DNA from: an uncultured Bacteroidales bacterium
GTDB lineage: Bacteria > Bacteroidota > Bacteroidia > Bacteroidales > P3
NCBI GenBank assembly: GCA_900317955.1
Contig: ONIP01000007.1
Coordinates: forward strand, 1-64,000
Length of the DNA stretch: 64,000 nucleotides
Direction: 5' to 3'
A program made the position numbers and the translations under genes. Of this stretch, positions 33,751 to 43,998 are shown piece by piece. The notes under the pieces are model-generated. The model made no database searches and was not told the DNA's origin. It saw nothing but the letters and a program-made list of their open reading frames with translations. Positions within the stretch are counted from its first letter, which is position 1. Every line of letters starts with the position of its first letter.

Positions 33751-34827
33751 TTACTGGATAACGATGGTGACGCGGTTGTTGGCCATGCGTCCGCTGAGGG
33801 TGTTGTTGTCGCCCACAGGGTCGTCCTCGCCCTTGTAAAGAACCTCGATGCGGTGTTCGTCGATGCCGCGCAGGACGAGGGCTTTTTTAACTTCGATAGC
33901 GCGTTGGCGGGAGAGTCCGGTGTTGTAGGCTTCGGTGCCGACGTTGTCGCAGTAGCCGGTGATGAGGGCCTCGAGCCCTTTCTCTTGTTTCATGTATTCA
34001 GCGAGTTGGTCAAGTTCGGCGATGTAGGAGTCCTGGATGGTGGCGTCGTTGGGGAAGAATTTGATTTCGGGGAAGGCGCGCGCATCTTTGGCAGCACTGG
34101 GAAGGAGGTCAATCTTCTTGGAGCTGAAGTCGACAATAAGGCCCACGCGGATGAGTTCGTCGGTGGGTTGTTCCTCGGTGTAGTAGGCTTCGTCTTTCCA
34201 GTAACGCCAGTCGACTTCGGCAACTTTGTAGCTGACTTTGTTCTTCATCTGCTTTTCGATGAGGATGTCGCGGAAATAGTCGAGGGAGATGACGGCTTCC
34301 ATCTGTGCTTTGGCAACCAATTCGTCGTGGAGGTCGCGGTCGGTGACGGAAGGATTGACAGCGAAAATGGCGCAGATGTGCATGGGGATACGTCCAGCGG
34401 AGGAGAGGTAGTCCATGACGGGGTCGAAGTTGCCCCAATCGCGGTCGTTGTCGCGTTGCCACTTCAGGGAGCGGAAGTTGTTGTAGTTGTAGTCAATGAA
34501 ATAGAACGTCTTGGCATTGAAGGCGGTGAATTTCCATACGGTGTCGTAGGCTGATTCACGGACTTTGTGTTTGCCGGCGGGGTCGATGATTGGTTCGGAC
34601 TTTTTACCTTTTTTGCCCGATTGTTCGGGGAGGGTTACCTGCTCGTAGAGACCGCCCACAGTGGGGTGCCAGCTGGTGTCTGCCATGTTGCCCAGCCATT
34701 GACGGCGGTTTTCACCGTCTTTGACAATATCGGTGGTGGGGCGTTTTTTACGGTACTGAGCCTGAACATTGGCGGCGGGGATGAGTATCATCGCAGCCAG
34801 AAAGATTATGAGCAATTGTTTCTTCAT
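33751..34827 (-). CDS. OmpA-family protein
   Basis: 358 aa from the ATG at 34827 (signal peptide to about residue 23, NVQAQ). Residues about 24-240 are not recognised and contain a Tyr/Asn-rich stretch (KTFYFIDYNYNNFRSLKWQ). Residues about 250-358 form the OmpA C-terminal peptidoglycan-binding domain (IQDSYIAELDQLAEYM, ALITGYCDNVGTEAYN, LSRQRAIEVKKAL, NNRVTIVIQ). It probably anchors the outer membrane to the wall. It follows ftsE by 41 bp and is in the same operon. The longer frame to 34905 overlaps ftsE and is rejected. Confidence 0.85.
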   Translation of the reverse strand: MKKQLLIIFLAAMILIPAANVQAQYRKKRPTTDIVKDGENRRQWLGNMADTSWHPTVGGLYEQVTLPEQSGKKGKKSEPIIDPAGKHKVRESAYDTVWKFTAFNAKTFYFIDYNYNNFRSLKWQRDNDRDWGNFDPVMDYLSSAGRIPMHICAIFAVNPSVTDRDLHDELVAKAQMEAVISLDYFRDILIEKQMKNKVSYKVAEVDWRYWKDEAYYTEEQPTDELIRVGLIVDFSSKKIDLLPSAAKDARAFPEIKFFPNDATIQDSYIAELDQLAEYMKQEKGLEALITGYCDNVGTEAYNTGLSRQRAIEVKKALVLRGIDEHRIEVLYKGEDDPVGDNNTLSGRMANNRVTIVIQ

Positions 34828-34868
34828 CGTTGGATAAAATTTTCGGGTATAACGCAGAAAACAAAATT

Positions 34869-35546
34869 TTATTGTTGGGGGTCTAAAAGAGTGCCGTTTT
34901 CGCACACTAAGAGACGGGACTGGTATTTGTCGATCATCATGAAGTCGTGCGAGGAGATGAGCATGGTGGTGCCACGGTCGCGGTTGATGTTGACGAGCAG
35001 TTGCATGATGTCGGAGGAGGTGGCAGGGTCGAGGTTGCCAGTGGGTTCGTCGGCAAGGATAAGGGAGGGGTTGTTGATGAGGGCGCGGGCGATGCCGACG
35101 CGTTGTTTCTCACCCTCAGAGAGTTGGAATGTGGTAGCGAAAGCTTTGTCCTCGATGCCGACGGCCTTGAGGGTGTTCATGATTTGGTCGTTGATTTCAG
35201 AACGTTTCCATCCGGTGGCGTGGAGAACGAAGGCCAGGTTGTCGTATACGTTGCGGTCTTTGAGAAGACGGAAGTTTTGGAAAACGATGCCCACTTTGCG
35301 GCGGAGGAGTGGGATGTGGCGGCGTTTGATGTGCATGAGGTCGAATCCACATACGGAGGCTTCCTCACCGCTCTCAATTTCGTGGTCGGCGTAGAGGGTC
35401 CGCAGCAGTGAAGTCTTGCCAGCACCGCTCTTCCCAATGAGATAAATGAATTCCCCAGGGGCTACCGTGAGGTTGACATGGGTGAGCAGAGGGCCGTCAT
35501 CGTGGCTGATAGCCAGCTCTTTCAATGATACAATGGGTGTTTCCAT
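34869..35546 (-). CDS. ftsE: cell-division ABC ATPase FtsE
   Basis: 225 aa. Walker A GKSGAGKT (38-45), Q-loop GIVFQNFRLL, signature LSEGEKQRV (142-150), Walker B LILADEPTG (162-170), H-loop ISSHDF. Length and the LLRTLY..., RRHIPLLRRKVGIVFQ segments fit FtsE, which with FtsX controls septal peptidoglycan hydrolases. FtsX is not adjacent; it is often encoded elsewhere in this phylum. First gene of the operon ftsE - OmpA-like - FemAB-like - rlmH. A lipoprotein-export LolD-type ATPase is the alternative. Confidence 0.85.
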   Translation of the reverse strand: METPIVSLKELAISHDDGPLLTHVNLTVAPGEFIYLIGKSGAGKTSLLRTLYADHEIESGEEASVCGFDLMHIKRRHIPLLRRKVGIVFQNFRLLKDRNVYDNLAFVLHATGWKRSEINDQIMNTLKAVGIEDKAFATTFQLSEGEKQRVGIARALINNPSLILADEPTGNLDPATSSDIMQLLVNINRDRGTTMLISSHDFMMIDKYQSRLLVCENGTLLDPQQ

Positions 35547-35569
35547 AGAGCCTGTTTTTCAAAATGCAA

Positions 35570-35577
35570 AGGTACTA
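35570..35577 (-). promoter_or_regulatory. promoter of the ftsE operon
   Basis: Minus-strand TACCTTTG followed by CA, just upstream of the ATG at 35546. Confidence 0.6.
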
Positions 35578-35904
35578 CTTTTTTCCCTATAAGCAGGAAA
35601 ATTGTAAGCATTTTTTTTCACGGTAGGTTGTTGATTGTGTGGCGAGGGCTGTGCAGTTTGTTTTCGTCGGGGCAATAAAGGTTGATTATTTCCAGTGTTT
35701 CAACTTTCTCGATGCCGTCTGGAATGAAAATTTACTTGAATTGGAAGATGTTAAATATTTTTAAAAGTTGTTAAATGTGTGACTGTAGGGGGTAACCAAA
35801 TCGGGTGATACGACTCTTTATGGCATCCGGGACGTAGACGAGGGTTGTGTGGGCAGATGCATAAAAAGTGTTAAGAAATGCAACGAAACAGAGGTGTTTG
35901 TGTC

Positions 35905-35912
35905 TATATTTG
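35905..35912 (+). promoter_or_regulatory. promoter of the 1574-aa T9SS cargo gene
   Basis: TATATTTG -7 element, giving a leader of about 120 nt. Between 35580 and 35900 I see no gene, hairpin or repeat. Confidence 0.5.
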
Positions 35913-36038
35913 TGCGAGTGAGGAGCGGATGAAGGGCGAGCGATTGAAAAAAAAATTGAGGAGGAGTGTGAGATTTTGTTGACATTTTCGTCTATATGGC
36001 AGAACAAAACGCTAATAAAAAAACAAATAAAACTAAGT

Positions 36039-39000
36039 ATGAAACGAATAAGATTGCTATTGTGTCTGGCTTTGTGCTTGTCGGGCACAGTTTACGGACA
36101 AGTTCCTGGAACAGGGACAATTCTTATTGGCGACACGACCAATATGTTTCTCATGAATTCCGACATTCGTCTGCCGTGTATGAACAGTTTTTCCAGCTAT
36201 ACCCAGCAGTTGGTGCAGCGCAACGAACTGAACGGGGAGGCCATGATTACGGGTATCGACTTCTATTGTGGCTACCCAAGCATCGTGGGTTGCCCGGGCT
36301 GTACTATTTATCTCGCTAATACATACGTACCCAATATGGGGGGAGGCATGGTAGGGTTCGGCCCTATGTTTGAGCAGGTGGCGGTGGACTCGCTGGTCTG
36401 TACCATGGGTTGGAACCATTATGATTTCGACACGCCTTTTCATTATAACGGCCTTGGAAACCTGATTATTGCAGTGGACTGTCCTATGGGTTTGTATGGA
36501 GGTAAGTTCTATGTTGGGCAGCGGGGCATTCTTGAGTCGTGGTATGCGGCAGCCCGTATGGGGAATATCACTTCGTCAACTACCAGTGATTCCTATCCGT
36601 GCCGCAACATAATGCGGCTGCATACCCAGCCTGTGCCGTCGCCGGTGGCCACATGCCCGGCACCTACCATGTGGGTGGATTCGTTGGGCTCTGTGGCCAT
36701 GAAAGTGAAATGGAGCCCTGGATACCAGGATACTTCGTGGACGGTGGAGTGTATCACTGACGGCGACACTGCATGGCATACGAGCGGTCTTGTGTGGGGC
36801 GATACATCATATACCATGACAGGCCTTACGCCCAATACGCACTATACGTTCCGTCTCACGGCATTCTGTACAGATACGTTCAACACGGTGTTGAAACATG
36901 TGCTCACCAACTGCACCCCGACGGCGTTGCCATACGCAGAGAATCTTGAGAGTTCGTGGAGCATCCCCAACTGCTGGTTTGTTGCACCCGGCACGGCTGG
37001 AGATGTGCCGATTGTTTCTTCGAGGTTCAGTCATACTGGGACGCATGCAATACAGTTGAAGGGCGGGGCTGTGGTGTTGCCGGATTTCGATGCACCTCCC
37101 GACAGTTTGGAACTGTACTTTTGGGCCAAGAGTAATGGAGGCTCCAATCGTGACCTGTATGTAGGTATGGTGACGGATCCGTTGGACATGTCGACCTTTG
37201 TGCCATTGGACACGGTGTCATGCTACTCGAATTGGGTTGCAGGGATGGTTCGGACAAACCGTTACTCCCGGTCGTCGGGACGTCTGGCAATCGTTAACGC
37301 CGACCCGTTGAATACCCATTTGTATATTGACGATATAGAAGTGAGCCACCTTGTGCCATGCGAGGCACTGTCGGCGGTAACACTGGATTGGAAGACGGAC
37401 ACGGCGGCACTGGTGCGGTGGCAGGACACTGTAGGAGCGGTCTATTACGATGTGGCATACGGTCCAACAGGCTTTGTGCCCGACTCAACCACCATCGTCA
37501 CCGACGTTCGCACAGACAGTTTGTTGCTGACAGGATTGCAGCCCTATACGGAGTATGACGTGTATGTGAGGCCTGAGTGCGGCAGTTATTATACTCATTG
37601 GTCGCCAGTGATGACTTTCCGCACATTCTGTAGTCCGTTGGACACCTTGCCCTACCTTGATGACTTCGACTCCTATACAGGCAACCCAGAGCCTCCTGCA
37701 TTCCCTTGCTGGCGAGGACACACAGGTATGAACACTTGCGTGGTGAACTATACCCTTAGCCATTCCGGTTCGAAAGTCTTGCGGTGGGACAACGAAGATA
37801 ACCAGTACGCCGTTCTCCCCGCCATCAATACTACAGCTAACCCACTCCGCACCTTGCAGCTTTCCTTCTGGGCTTGCAACAACATGTACAACTCCACCGA
37901 TGTCAGCCTTGCTGTAGGGGTGATGACTGACCCTGAGGTGGACTCCACTTTCCAGGCAATCGACACTGTAGTAATTAACGGGGTCGATTGGCACCGCTAC
38001 GATGTGCCTCTCAGCTCCTATACCGGAACAGGCGCCTATATTACGTTGAAAAGTATCAGCAGTTCCTATTACTATGCTTTTATTGATGATTTAGTGATTG
38101 ATTTGTTACCACCCTGCCCGAGTGTGACGGGAATGGCCGTTGCAGGTCTAACCGCCACCTCGGTGACGGTGGGGTGGGATCCGGTGTCCGAGTCAGCAGG
38201 CGCAGACAGTGGTACGGTGTGGCAGACTTATATCGACACTTCTGCCACGAGTACCCCAATTGCAGACACATCAGTCATTAATACATCTGTCTATACTTTT
38301 TCCGGACTGACACCCGAAACACCTTATTATGTGTGGGTGCGAGCCATCTGTCCCAAGGGTGACACGTCGGAATGGGAAGGACCCATGCAGGTTGTTCCCG
38401 GAGTGTGGAATATGAGGGCCAACAGAAACGACACGCTGGCAATGTGCGGGGTGAACGTATACGACGACGGAGGTTCAGACGGCGTCTTCTCTAACCAGAA
38501 CTCTACGTTGGTTATACAGCCCGATATGGTTGGACATGTGGTCAGCATCAGCGGATGGTGCTACGTGGGCAGTATTTCATCCCTTACTATATACGACGGA
38601 GTAGGTACTTCGGGACAGGTTCTATGGACCAAGGTATCAAACAGCGTGTTGGCAGACAATTTTGGCCCCATTATCTCCGAGACGGGTGCATTGACTATTG
38701 CTTTCGATGGGAATACAGCATTTTCTACATACTACGAAGGTTTTGAAATGCAGGTTAGTTGCATTCCTGACACTTGCATTATCCACCAGTTGCGGCTTGA
38801 CCCGTCGGTGCCTGTTAGCGATACTGTGCTTGCCCTCACATGGGAGTGCAACGGAGCTTCATCTTACGAGGTTGAGTATGGCCCTGTAGGTTTTGCAACC
38901 GGCACAGGTACCACGGTTTCTACATCGTCTAATAGTTTTGCTATTGCGGGGCTTGTCAGTCTTGACCGGCGCGAAGTGCATGTGCGCAGCATCTGCGGCG

Positions 39001-40763
39001 TTGGGGATACTGGCCAATGGGTGAGCGGTATTTTTTCAACACAGCCTTGCAGCAATGCTGTGTTCCGTGCAAATTACGACACTATCGGTAACTCATACTC
39101 CAGTGCCCACCCCATTGTGCCTATCGGTTCTAACCAATCCTCTTACAGCTATACGCAGACCATTGTCGACTCTGCACACCTTGCAGGGCTTGAGGGTGGC
39201 ATCACGGCGTTGGCTTTCCGTCCCGCCAATTATGTTGTTGGCGACCACCAGAATAATATCACTGTCTATCTGGCCAATGTGCCAGATACCGTCTTTGGCG
39301 ACGGTCCCATTATGCCAGATTCCGGACACCGTTTCGTGAAAGTGATTGATTCGGCCAATTTCTGTCACGATGCTACCACAGAGTGGCAGGTGTTCAGTTT
39401 CGACCGCGCATTTATGTGGGACGGACACCAGAACCTCTTGGTTGCTGTACTGCGCGAAGACGGTGGCTCGGGCGGAAGGGTTGAGTATGCGAGACACTAT
39501 AATCATTACGATGCCATGAACAGCATAAATCGTTCTTACATGATGTATAGCGACAATCACATCAATATAGACAGTGTGCAATCTTATTCTTACCCATACT
39601 ACATGAGCTATGAAGATTATTCGGTTGGTGACCTGCGGCTATATACCAACACTTGTGCCCTGCCGTTATGTCCCGTACCAGTGGTGGATTCGGTAGTGAC
39701 AGATTACGAAACTGCTACGATTATGTGGACTGGTTACAGCGATGAATATCAGTTGACTTATCCCAGCGCAGGGGGAACAGGGCTTGTGATGGTTACAGAC
39801 AACAGCTATACACTTTCGGGACTTCAGCCTGCTACAACGTATCAGGTGTCGCTGCGGCAAAGCTGTAGTGCCGACAGTCTTGGCTTTAGCGACTGGGTTA
39901 CCGTGGAGTTCACAACCGACAGCGTTCTATGCCCCGCTCCCGAAGGCTTCTCGGTTGATAGCATAACCTATACCTCCGCTACCTTCGACTGGCTTCCCGC
40001 AGGCAATGATTCCCTCTACCAGCTCTACATTTGGCAGGATGGCTTCAGGTCTGTCACCTATTTCACCAGCAGCCATCCCTTCACGGTCCAGAATCTCATG
40101 CCCGGTGTAACCTATAATGCTTCCGTGCATGGATATTGTGGTAGCGTTGGCCAGATTGCGGGTTCAAGGAGCGACACCTTGAGGTTCACCACCACGTCGT
40201 GCCCCGTCATTACGGGGTTGGAGCCCTCGTCGGTTACCGCCACATCGGTTACTCTCTCATGGAATGCCGAACCTACCGCGCAAGATTATCTGCTTGAATA
40301 CGGCCCTGCAGGTTTCCTCCCGGGGCAGGGTTCACAGGTAACGCTAACCACCAACACCTATACCGTTACAGGCCTTCTGCCCAACACTGCCTACGACTTC
40401 TATGTCACCACCCGTTGTGGCTATGATGTTACTTCTTCCGTTTCTGCCTCTCTTACCAACGTCAGAACGCTTCAGGATGTTAGAATCGATTTGGCCGACA
40501 CTTCGCGACTCTCCTTCTCGCTCTTCCCCAACCCTGCCAAGGGCGTAACCACACTCACCATCAACGGTTGGAATAGCAACGAAGGGAAAAACGTCGACAT
40601 CACCATTTCCGACCTTGCTGGTCGCGATGTGTTTACACAGCAGTTTGATTGTCCCGGCGACTGCTCTATAGAGCTTGACCTTCGCACCCTTCCACAAGGG
40701 GCTTACTTCATCCGTATCCAAGGGAAGAACAATCCAGTGGTTCGCAAGCTTATCTTGGAGTAA
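36039..40763 (+). CDS. T9SS-secreted multidomain adhesin with fibronectin type III repeats
   Basis: 1574 aa from the ATG at 36039 (signal peptide MKRIRLLLCLALCLSGTVYG). Modules in order: an N-terminal beta domain; several Fn3 repeats (CPAPTMWVDSLGSVAMKVKW, TGLTPNTHYTFRLTAFC and similar, at least six); two jelly-roll 'choice-of-anchor' type domains (PYAENLESSWSIPNCWF, PYLDDFDSYTGNPEPPAFPC); and a CUB-like segment (about 786-909, MCGVNVYDDGGSDGVFSNQN, LTIYDGVG). The T9SS C-terminal domain has LSFSLFPNPAKGVTTLTI and PQGAYFIRIQGKN. Probably anchored to the surface by the type IX system. Monocistronic, with a terminator at 40821. Confidence 0.9.
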   Translation: MKRIRLLLCLALCLSGTVYGQVPGTGTILIGDTTNMFLMNSDIRLPCMNSFSSYTQQLVQRNELNGEAMITGIDFYCGYPSIVGCPGCTIYLANTYVPNMGGGMVGFGPMFEQVAVDSLVCTMGWNHYDFDTPFHYNGLGNLIIAVDCPMGLYGGKFYVGQRGILESWYAAARMGNITSSTTSDSYPCRNIMRLHTQPVPSPVATCPAPTMWVDSLGSVAMKVKWSPGYQDTSWTVECITDGDTAWHTSGLVWGDTSYTMTGLTPNTHYTFRLTAFCTDTFNTVLKHVLTNCTPTALPYAENLESSWSIPNCWFVAPGTAGDVPIVSSRFSHTGTHAIQLKGGAVVLPDFDAPPDSLELYFWAKSNGGSNRDLYVGMVTDPLDMSTFVPLDTVSCYSNWVAGMVRTNRYSRSSGRLAIVNADPLNTHLYIDDIEVSHLVPCEALSAVTLDWKTDTAALVRWQDTVGAVYYDVAYGPTGFVPDSTTIVTDVRTDSLLLTGLQPYTEYDVYVRPECGSYYTHWSPVMTFRTFCSPLDTLPYLDDFDSYTGNPEPPAFPCWRGHTGMNTCVVNYTLSHSGSKVLRWDNEDNQYAVLPAINTTANPLRTLQLSFWACNNMYNSTDVSLAVGVMTDPEVDSTFQAIDTVVINGVDWHRYDVPLSSYTGTGAYITLKSISSSYYYAFIDDLVIDLLPPCPSVTGMAVAGLTATSVTVGWDPVSESAGADSGTVWQTYIDTSATSTPIADTSVINTSVYTFSGLTPETPYYVWVRAICPKGDTSEWEGPMQVVPGVWNMRANRNDTLAMCGVNVYDDGGSDGVFSNQNSTLVIQPDMVGHVVSISGWCYVGSISSLTIYDGVGTSGQVLWTKVSNSVLADNFGPIISETGALTIAFDGNTAFSTYYEGFEMQVSCIPDTCIIHQLRLDPSVPVSDTVLALTWECNGASSYEVEYGPVGFATGTGTTVSTSSNSFAIAGLVSLDRREVHVRSICGVGDTGQWVSGIFSTQPCSNAVFRANYDTIGNSYSSAHPIVPIGSNQSSYSYTQTIVDSAHLAGLEGGITALAFRPANYVVGDHQNNITVYLANVPDTVFGDGPIMPDSGHRFVKVIDSANFCHDATTEWQVFSFDRAFMWDGHQNLLVAVLREDGGSGGRVEYARHYNHYDAMNSINRSYMMYSDNHINIDSVQSYSYPYYMSYEDYSVGDLRLYTNTCALPLCPVPVVDSVVTDYETATIMWTGYSDEYQLTYPSAGGTGLVMVTDNSYTLSGLQPATTYQVSLRQSCSADSLGFSDWVTVEFTTDSVLCPAPEGFSVDSITYTSATFDWLPAGNDSLYQLYIWQDGFRSVTYFTSSHPFTVQNLMPGVTYNASVHGYCGSVGQIAGSRSDTLRFTTTSCPVITGLEPSSVTATSVTLSWNAEPTAQDYLLEYGPAGFLPGQGSQVTLTTNTYTVTGLLPNTAYDFYVTTRCGYDVTSSVSASLTNVRTLQDVRIDLADTSRLSFSLFPNPAKGVTTLTINGWNSNEGKNVDITISDLAGRDVFTQQFDCPGDCSIELDLRTLPQGAYFIRIQGKNNPVVRKLILE

Positions 40764-40820
40764 CCAATACCCCCAAAGGTTAAAGGTTAATAATAAACGA
40801 TACTATTCTAAATCCTTCTT

Positions 40821-40866
40821 GCAACATACTTGGCATATTTTGTCAAGTATGTTGCCATTTTTTTAT
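40821..40866 (+). terminator. terminator of the Fn3 adhesin gene
   Basis: GCAACATACTTG (40821-40832) and CAAGTATGTTGC (40844-40855) form a perfect 12-bp stem, followed by CATTTTTTTAT. It overlaps the end of the convergent trkH. Confidence 0.85.
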
Positions 40867-42311
40867 CTTTTCCAGAATGCAGGTATGAAAAGTATCAGCA
40901 CCGTGAGGCATTCCAGTCTGCCTAAAAGCATCAGCAACGAACATATAGCCTTGGCGGCAGGGGTGAAGTGCGCATAGCAGCCGAATCCTCCGCTTATCCC
41001 CAATCCCGGACCGTAGCCTGTAATGCAGGCTATTGCCGCCCCAATCGATTCTGTGGCGTTAATGTCGCATAGCATCAGCAGCATCACCCCGGCAAAGATA
41101 ACCGAGACATAAACCATAAAGATAACCATCACATTGGTAAGCAGGTGTTCCGACACAGGTTTGCGGTTAAGTCTTACAGGGTTGACAGAGCGCGGGTGCA
41201 GCCTGTCGCGCAGAATCTTGCGCACGTGCCGTATCAGTATGATTACCCGCATGGCTTTCAATCCGCCCGTGGTCGAACCCGCCATGCCACCGCACAGCGA
41301 CAGGATAACAAAGACATAAGTTACGGGAACCCACCACCCCGAGGTGTCGGCAACCAACGACCCAGTGGTGGTCAGGACGCTAATGGTCTGCACAATGCTG
41401 CAACGAATGGCATCGCTTACTCTGAACCCCATCTCGGTAGTAAGAGCCACGGCAACAAAAATCACCGTCACAACGTAGATGCATAGATAGAACCGTAACT
41501 GTTCCAATTTGTGGCGAATCCGGTCCCAATGAAAAGTCAGTACATTATATAGCAGGGCAAAGTTAACACCGCTCAGCAACATGGCTGCTGCCACGATGTA
41601 TTGTTGTGTGTGCGTAAGGCGTTCCAGGCTGTTGTCATAGATGGAGAATCCTCCCGACGAGATGTTTGTAAATGTAATATTCACAGCATCCCACACATGC
41701 ATCCCACTCTTGTGCAGCAGCACCACAAACACCGTAGTGAGCAATATATAAACCCCTAACGTCTGCCTTACTGTGGCAGCAGTCGATGCGGTCTGCTTCC
41801 CCGTGTTGTCGGCTCCCGAGGCTTCGGCAGTGTAAAGGCTGTATTTGTTTATGCCCATTGAGGGCACCACGGCAAGCACCAACAGCACAATGCCAAATCC
41901 GCCAAACCATTGCGTGATGCTTCGCCACAGCAATATTGAGGCAGGCAGTCGCTCCACCGAGGCAAAAACCGTGGCTCCCGTGCTGGTTATGCCGCTCATC
42001 GATTCAAACAACGCGTCGGCAAAATTCGTAAGCGTCCCGGTAGCCAGGAACGGCAGAGTCCCAAACAGTGCCAGCACCACCCACATCAGTACCACCAGCA
42101 GATAAGCCAGCCGACGGTCGCGCATAGTGCGGGCTCCGCTGTAGCGAACCATGCCGAATAGCCCTATGGCAAAAGTGAAAAGCCCCGACTCCGTAATCGC
42201 TTGCCATGTCCCGTCAGCAAAATGCAACGCCGCTATCAGGCAACTCAATATCATGAGCCCCTCCACCATCAGCACGATGCTTAGAAACCTTAGTATGTAC
42301 TTAATATCCAA
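40863..42311 (-). CDS. trkH: Trk potassium-uptake membrane subunit TrkH, copy 1
   Basis: 482 aa with about ten membrane segments. Four pore loops carry the selectivity-filter glycines: GITSTGATVF, NISSGGFSIY, VLTTTGSLVA and TGYGPGLGI. GGMAGSTTGGLKAMRVIIL is the typical TrkH gating-loop region. It pairs with the TrkA subunit to import K+. It lies 149 bp downstream of a second trkH, separated by octamer tandem repeats, in the order trkA-trkH-trkH. Confidence 0.93.
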   Translation of the reverse strand: MDIKYILRFLSIVLMVEGLMILSCLIAALHFADGTWQAITESGLFTFAIGLFGMVRYSGARTMRDRRLAYLLVVLMWVVLALFGTLPFLATGTLTNFADALFESMSGITSTGATVFASVERLPASILLWRSITQWFGGFGIVLLVLAVVPSMGINKYSLYTAEASGADNTGKQTASTAATVRQTLGVYILLTTVFVVLLHKSGMHVWDAVNITFTNISSGGFSIYDNSLERLTHTQQYIVAAAMLLSGVNFALLYNVLTFHWDRIRHKLEQLRFYLCIYVVTVIFVAVALTTEMGFRVSDAIRCSIVQTISVLTTTGSLVADTSGWWVPVTYVFVILSLCGGMAGSTTGGLKAMRVIILIRHVRKILRDRLHPRSVNPVRLNRKPVSEHLLTNVMVIFMVYVSVIFAGVMLLMLCDINATESIGAAIACITGYGPGLGISGGFGCYAHFTPAAKAICSLLMLLGRLECLTVLILFIPAFWKR

Positions 42312-42314
42312 TAC

Positions 42315-42386
42315 TGATTGTTTGATTGTTTGATTGTCTGATTATCTGATTGTTTGATTGTTTGATTGTCTGATTATCTGATTGTT
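42315..42386. repeat. octamer tandem repeat with 32-bp higher order
   Basis: Nine units of 8 bp: TGATTGTT, TGATTGTT, TGATTGTC, TGATTATC, repeated once more in the same order, plus one TGATTGTT. The four-unit block (32 bp) is thus duplicated exactly. It lies between the two trkH genes, ending at the start of copy 1. Confidence 0.92.
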
Positions 42387-42429
42387 TGATTGATTGAATA
42401 ATTTGACTGCGCCAGCCACTCAAGCATTA

Positions 42430-42453
42430 ACACAATAACACAATAACACATTC
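42430..42453. repeat. TGTGTTAT octamer repeat
   Basis: ACACAATAACACAATAACAC on the plus strand. On the minus strand it reads GAATGTG followed by TTATTGTG units. It is closely related to the repeat at 53927-53958, which also begins GAATGTGTTA. Confidence 0.75.
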
Positions 42454-42460
42454 ATTTTTT

Positions 42461-43966
42461 CTAACTTCTCCAATATGCGGGCGATACTACGGCAAGAATC
42501 GCAAACAGCTCAACCCTTCCGGCTACCATCAGCAGCGTGAGCGTTCCTTTGGCAATGGGTGGGAGCAGAGCATAATCCAGACTGCCTCCCATCGCGTTTA
42601 TCAACGGCGAAGGCCCCAGATTGCTGATGTTTGCAGCCGCCATGCACAATGCATCGGGTATGGAACTGCCTGCCATCGTCAGCACGAATCCGCCCCCCAC
42701 TATAAATAATATGTATAGAAACACGAACGCAAACACTTTGTTGATGTATCCGCTCTCTACAATTTCTCCGTTCACTTTCACTTGGCGCACTGCGTTGGGG
42801 TGTATCATGCGGGTGAAATAATTCGCCACATATTGTACCATTATCATGATTCGGCGCAACTTAATTCCGCCTCCGGTGCTGCCTGCCGACGCACCGGTAA
42901 CTATCAGCAAAAACGTAAGCACACTCACCACAAACGACCAATGTGCTGGCACAGGTGTGTAGAAGCCGCATGTCGACATGGTCGATGCTATATGGAACAC
43001 ACTGAACGCCGCCGCCTGCTTCAACTCTTCCCCTTCAGCCGCAAATGCCGCTGTGCACACAGCCACCGATACCACAAACAGCACCGTATATGTGCGCAAC
43101 TCTTCGTCGCGCCACAGATGTCGCCATTTCAAAGTAAAAATGCGATACAGCAAGGCCACATTCACACCGCTCAGAAACATAAACACTGTAACCGTGACTG
43201 TCGCTCCGTGCCCCAGAGCGGTTATTCCGCCCGCGTGGGTTACAAAACCTCCTGTCGACACCGTGCTGCATGCTGTGCAGAATGCATCCACCAATCCCAC
43301 TCCCTGAAACCACAACACACACATCATCGTCACCGTAAGCAGGCCGTAAATTGTCCACATGCGGGTCACGCTGTGAGCCAGCCTTGGGTGAAGCTTGCGC
43401 TGTTGGGTCCCTGAAAATTCGGCTTCGTACAAACTCCCTGCGCCAAGTCCCAGCCTTCTCAGCAGTGCCACCACAAACAGCAGCAGTCCCAAGCCTCCTA
43501 CCCACTGAGTCAGTGCACGGTAAGTCAGCATCGAAGGTGGCAGTTCCTCAGGCACCAGTATCACCGACGACCCTGTCGTAGTAAATCCACTGAACGACTC
43601 GAAAACAGCGTCTATAAACGAAGGTGTAACTCCTGTAAAAAGGTATGGCAATGTCCCGAAAAGGGGCAGCACTATCCATGCGGCCGCCGTGAGCCAGTAG
43701 CTCTCGTCCTCGCGCAGCTCATAACTGGCCTTCCCACCTGCAATATTGCGCAGAAACAGACCTGCCATCAACATCAGCATCTCCGACACCGCCAGCGCAA
43801 ACTGCATCCCGTCGCGCTCATACACCGACACCGCCAACGGCATCAGCATTCCTGCCGACAAATACAGTAGCAGCACTCCGGTCACCTGGGCTATCAGCCT
43901 CCAGTTGAACCTTCGCACAGGCCTGTCCAGACCTACAACCTTGATATGAGCCTTTTTTCGAAACAC
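42461..43966 (-). CDS. trkH: Trk potassium-uptake membrane subunit TrkH, copy 2
   Basis: 501 aa, about ten membrane segments. The pore loops are GFTTTGSSVI, VSTGGFVTH, MSTCGFYTP and ISNLGPSPL, and the gating region is ASAGSTGGGIKLRRIMIMV. It is 32 bp downstream of trkA and clearly divergent from copy 1, so the duplication is old, or the two subunits have different affinity or ion preference. The N-terminus has a short basic cytoplasmic extension (MFRKKAHIKVVGLDRPVRR). Confidence 0.93.
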   Translation of the reverse strand: MFRKKAHIKVVGLDRPVRRFNWRLIAQVTGVLLLYLSAGMLMPLAVSVYERDGMQFALAVSEMLMLMAGLFLRNIAGGKASYELREDESYWLTAAAWIVLPLFGTLPYLFTGVTPSFIDAVFESFSGFTTTGSSVILVPEELPPSMLTYRALTQWVGGLGLLLFVVALLRRLGLGAGSLYEAEFSGTQQRKLHPRLAHSVTRMWTIYGLLTVTMMCVLWFQGVGLVDAFCTACSTVSTGGFVTHAGGITALGHGATVTVTVFMFLSGVNVALLYRIFTLKWRHLWRDEELRTYTVLFVVSVAVCTAAFAAEGEELKQAAAFSVFHIASTMSTCGFYTPVPAHWSFVVSVLTFLLIVTGASAGSTGGGIKLRRIMIMVQYVANYFTRMIHPNAVRQVKVNGEIVESGYINKVFAFVFLYILFIVGGGFVLTMAGSSIPDALCMAAANISNLGPSPLINAMGGSLDYALLPPIAKGTLTLLMVAGRVELFAILAVVSPAYWRS

Positions 43967-43998
43967 CTGACTCCTCTTTCTGCCATCCTTCCCCCTTT

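Noticed and set aside
35771..36088. 105-aa minus-strand frame before the Fn3 adhesin
   Set aside because: Covers the adhesin's promoter and start and has no recognisable features.
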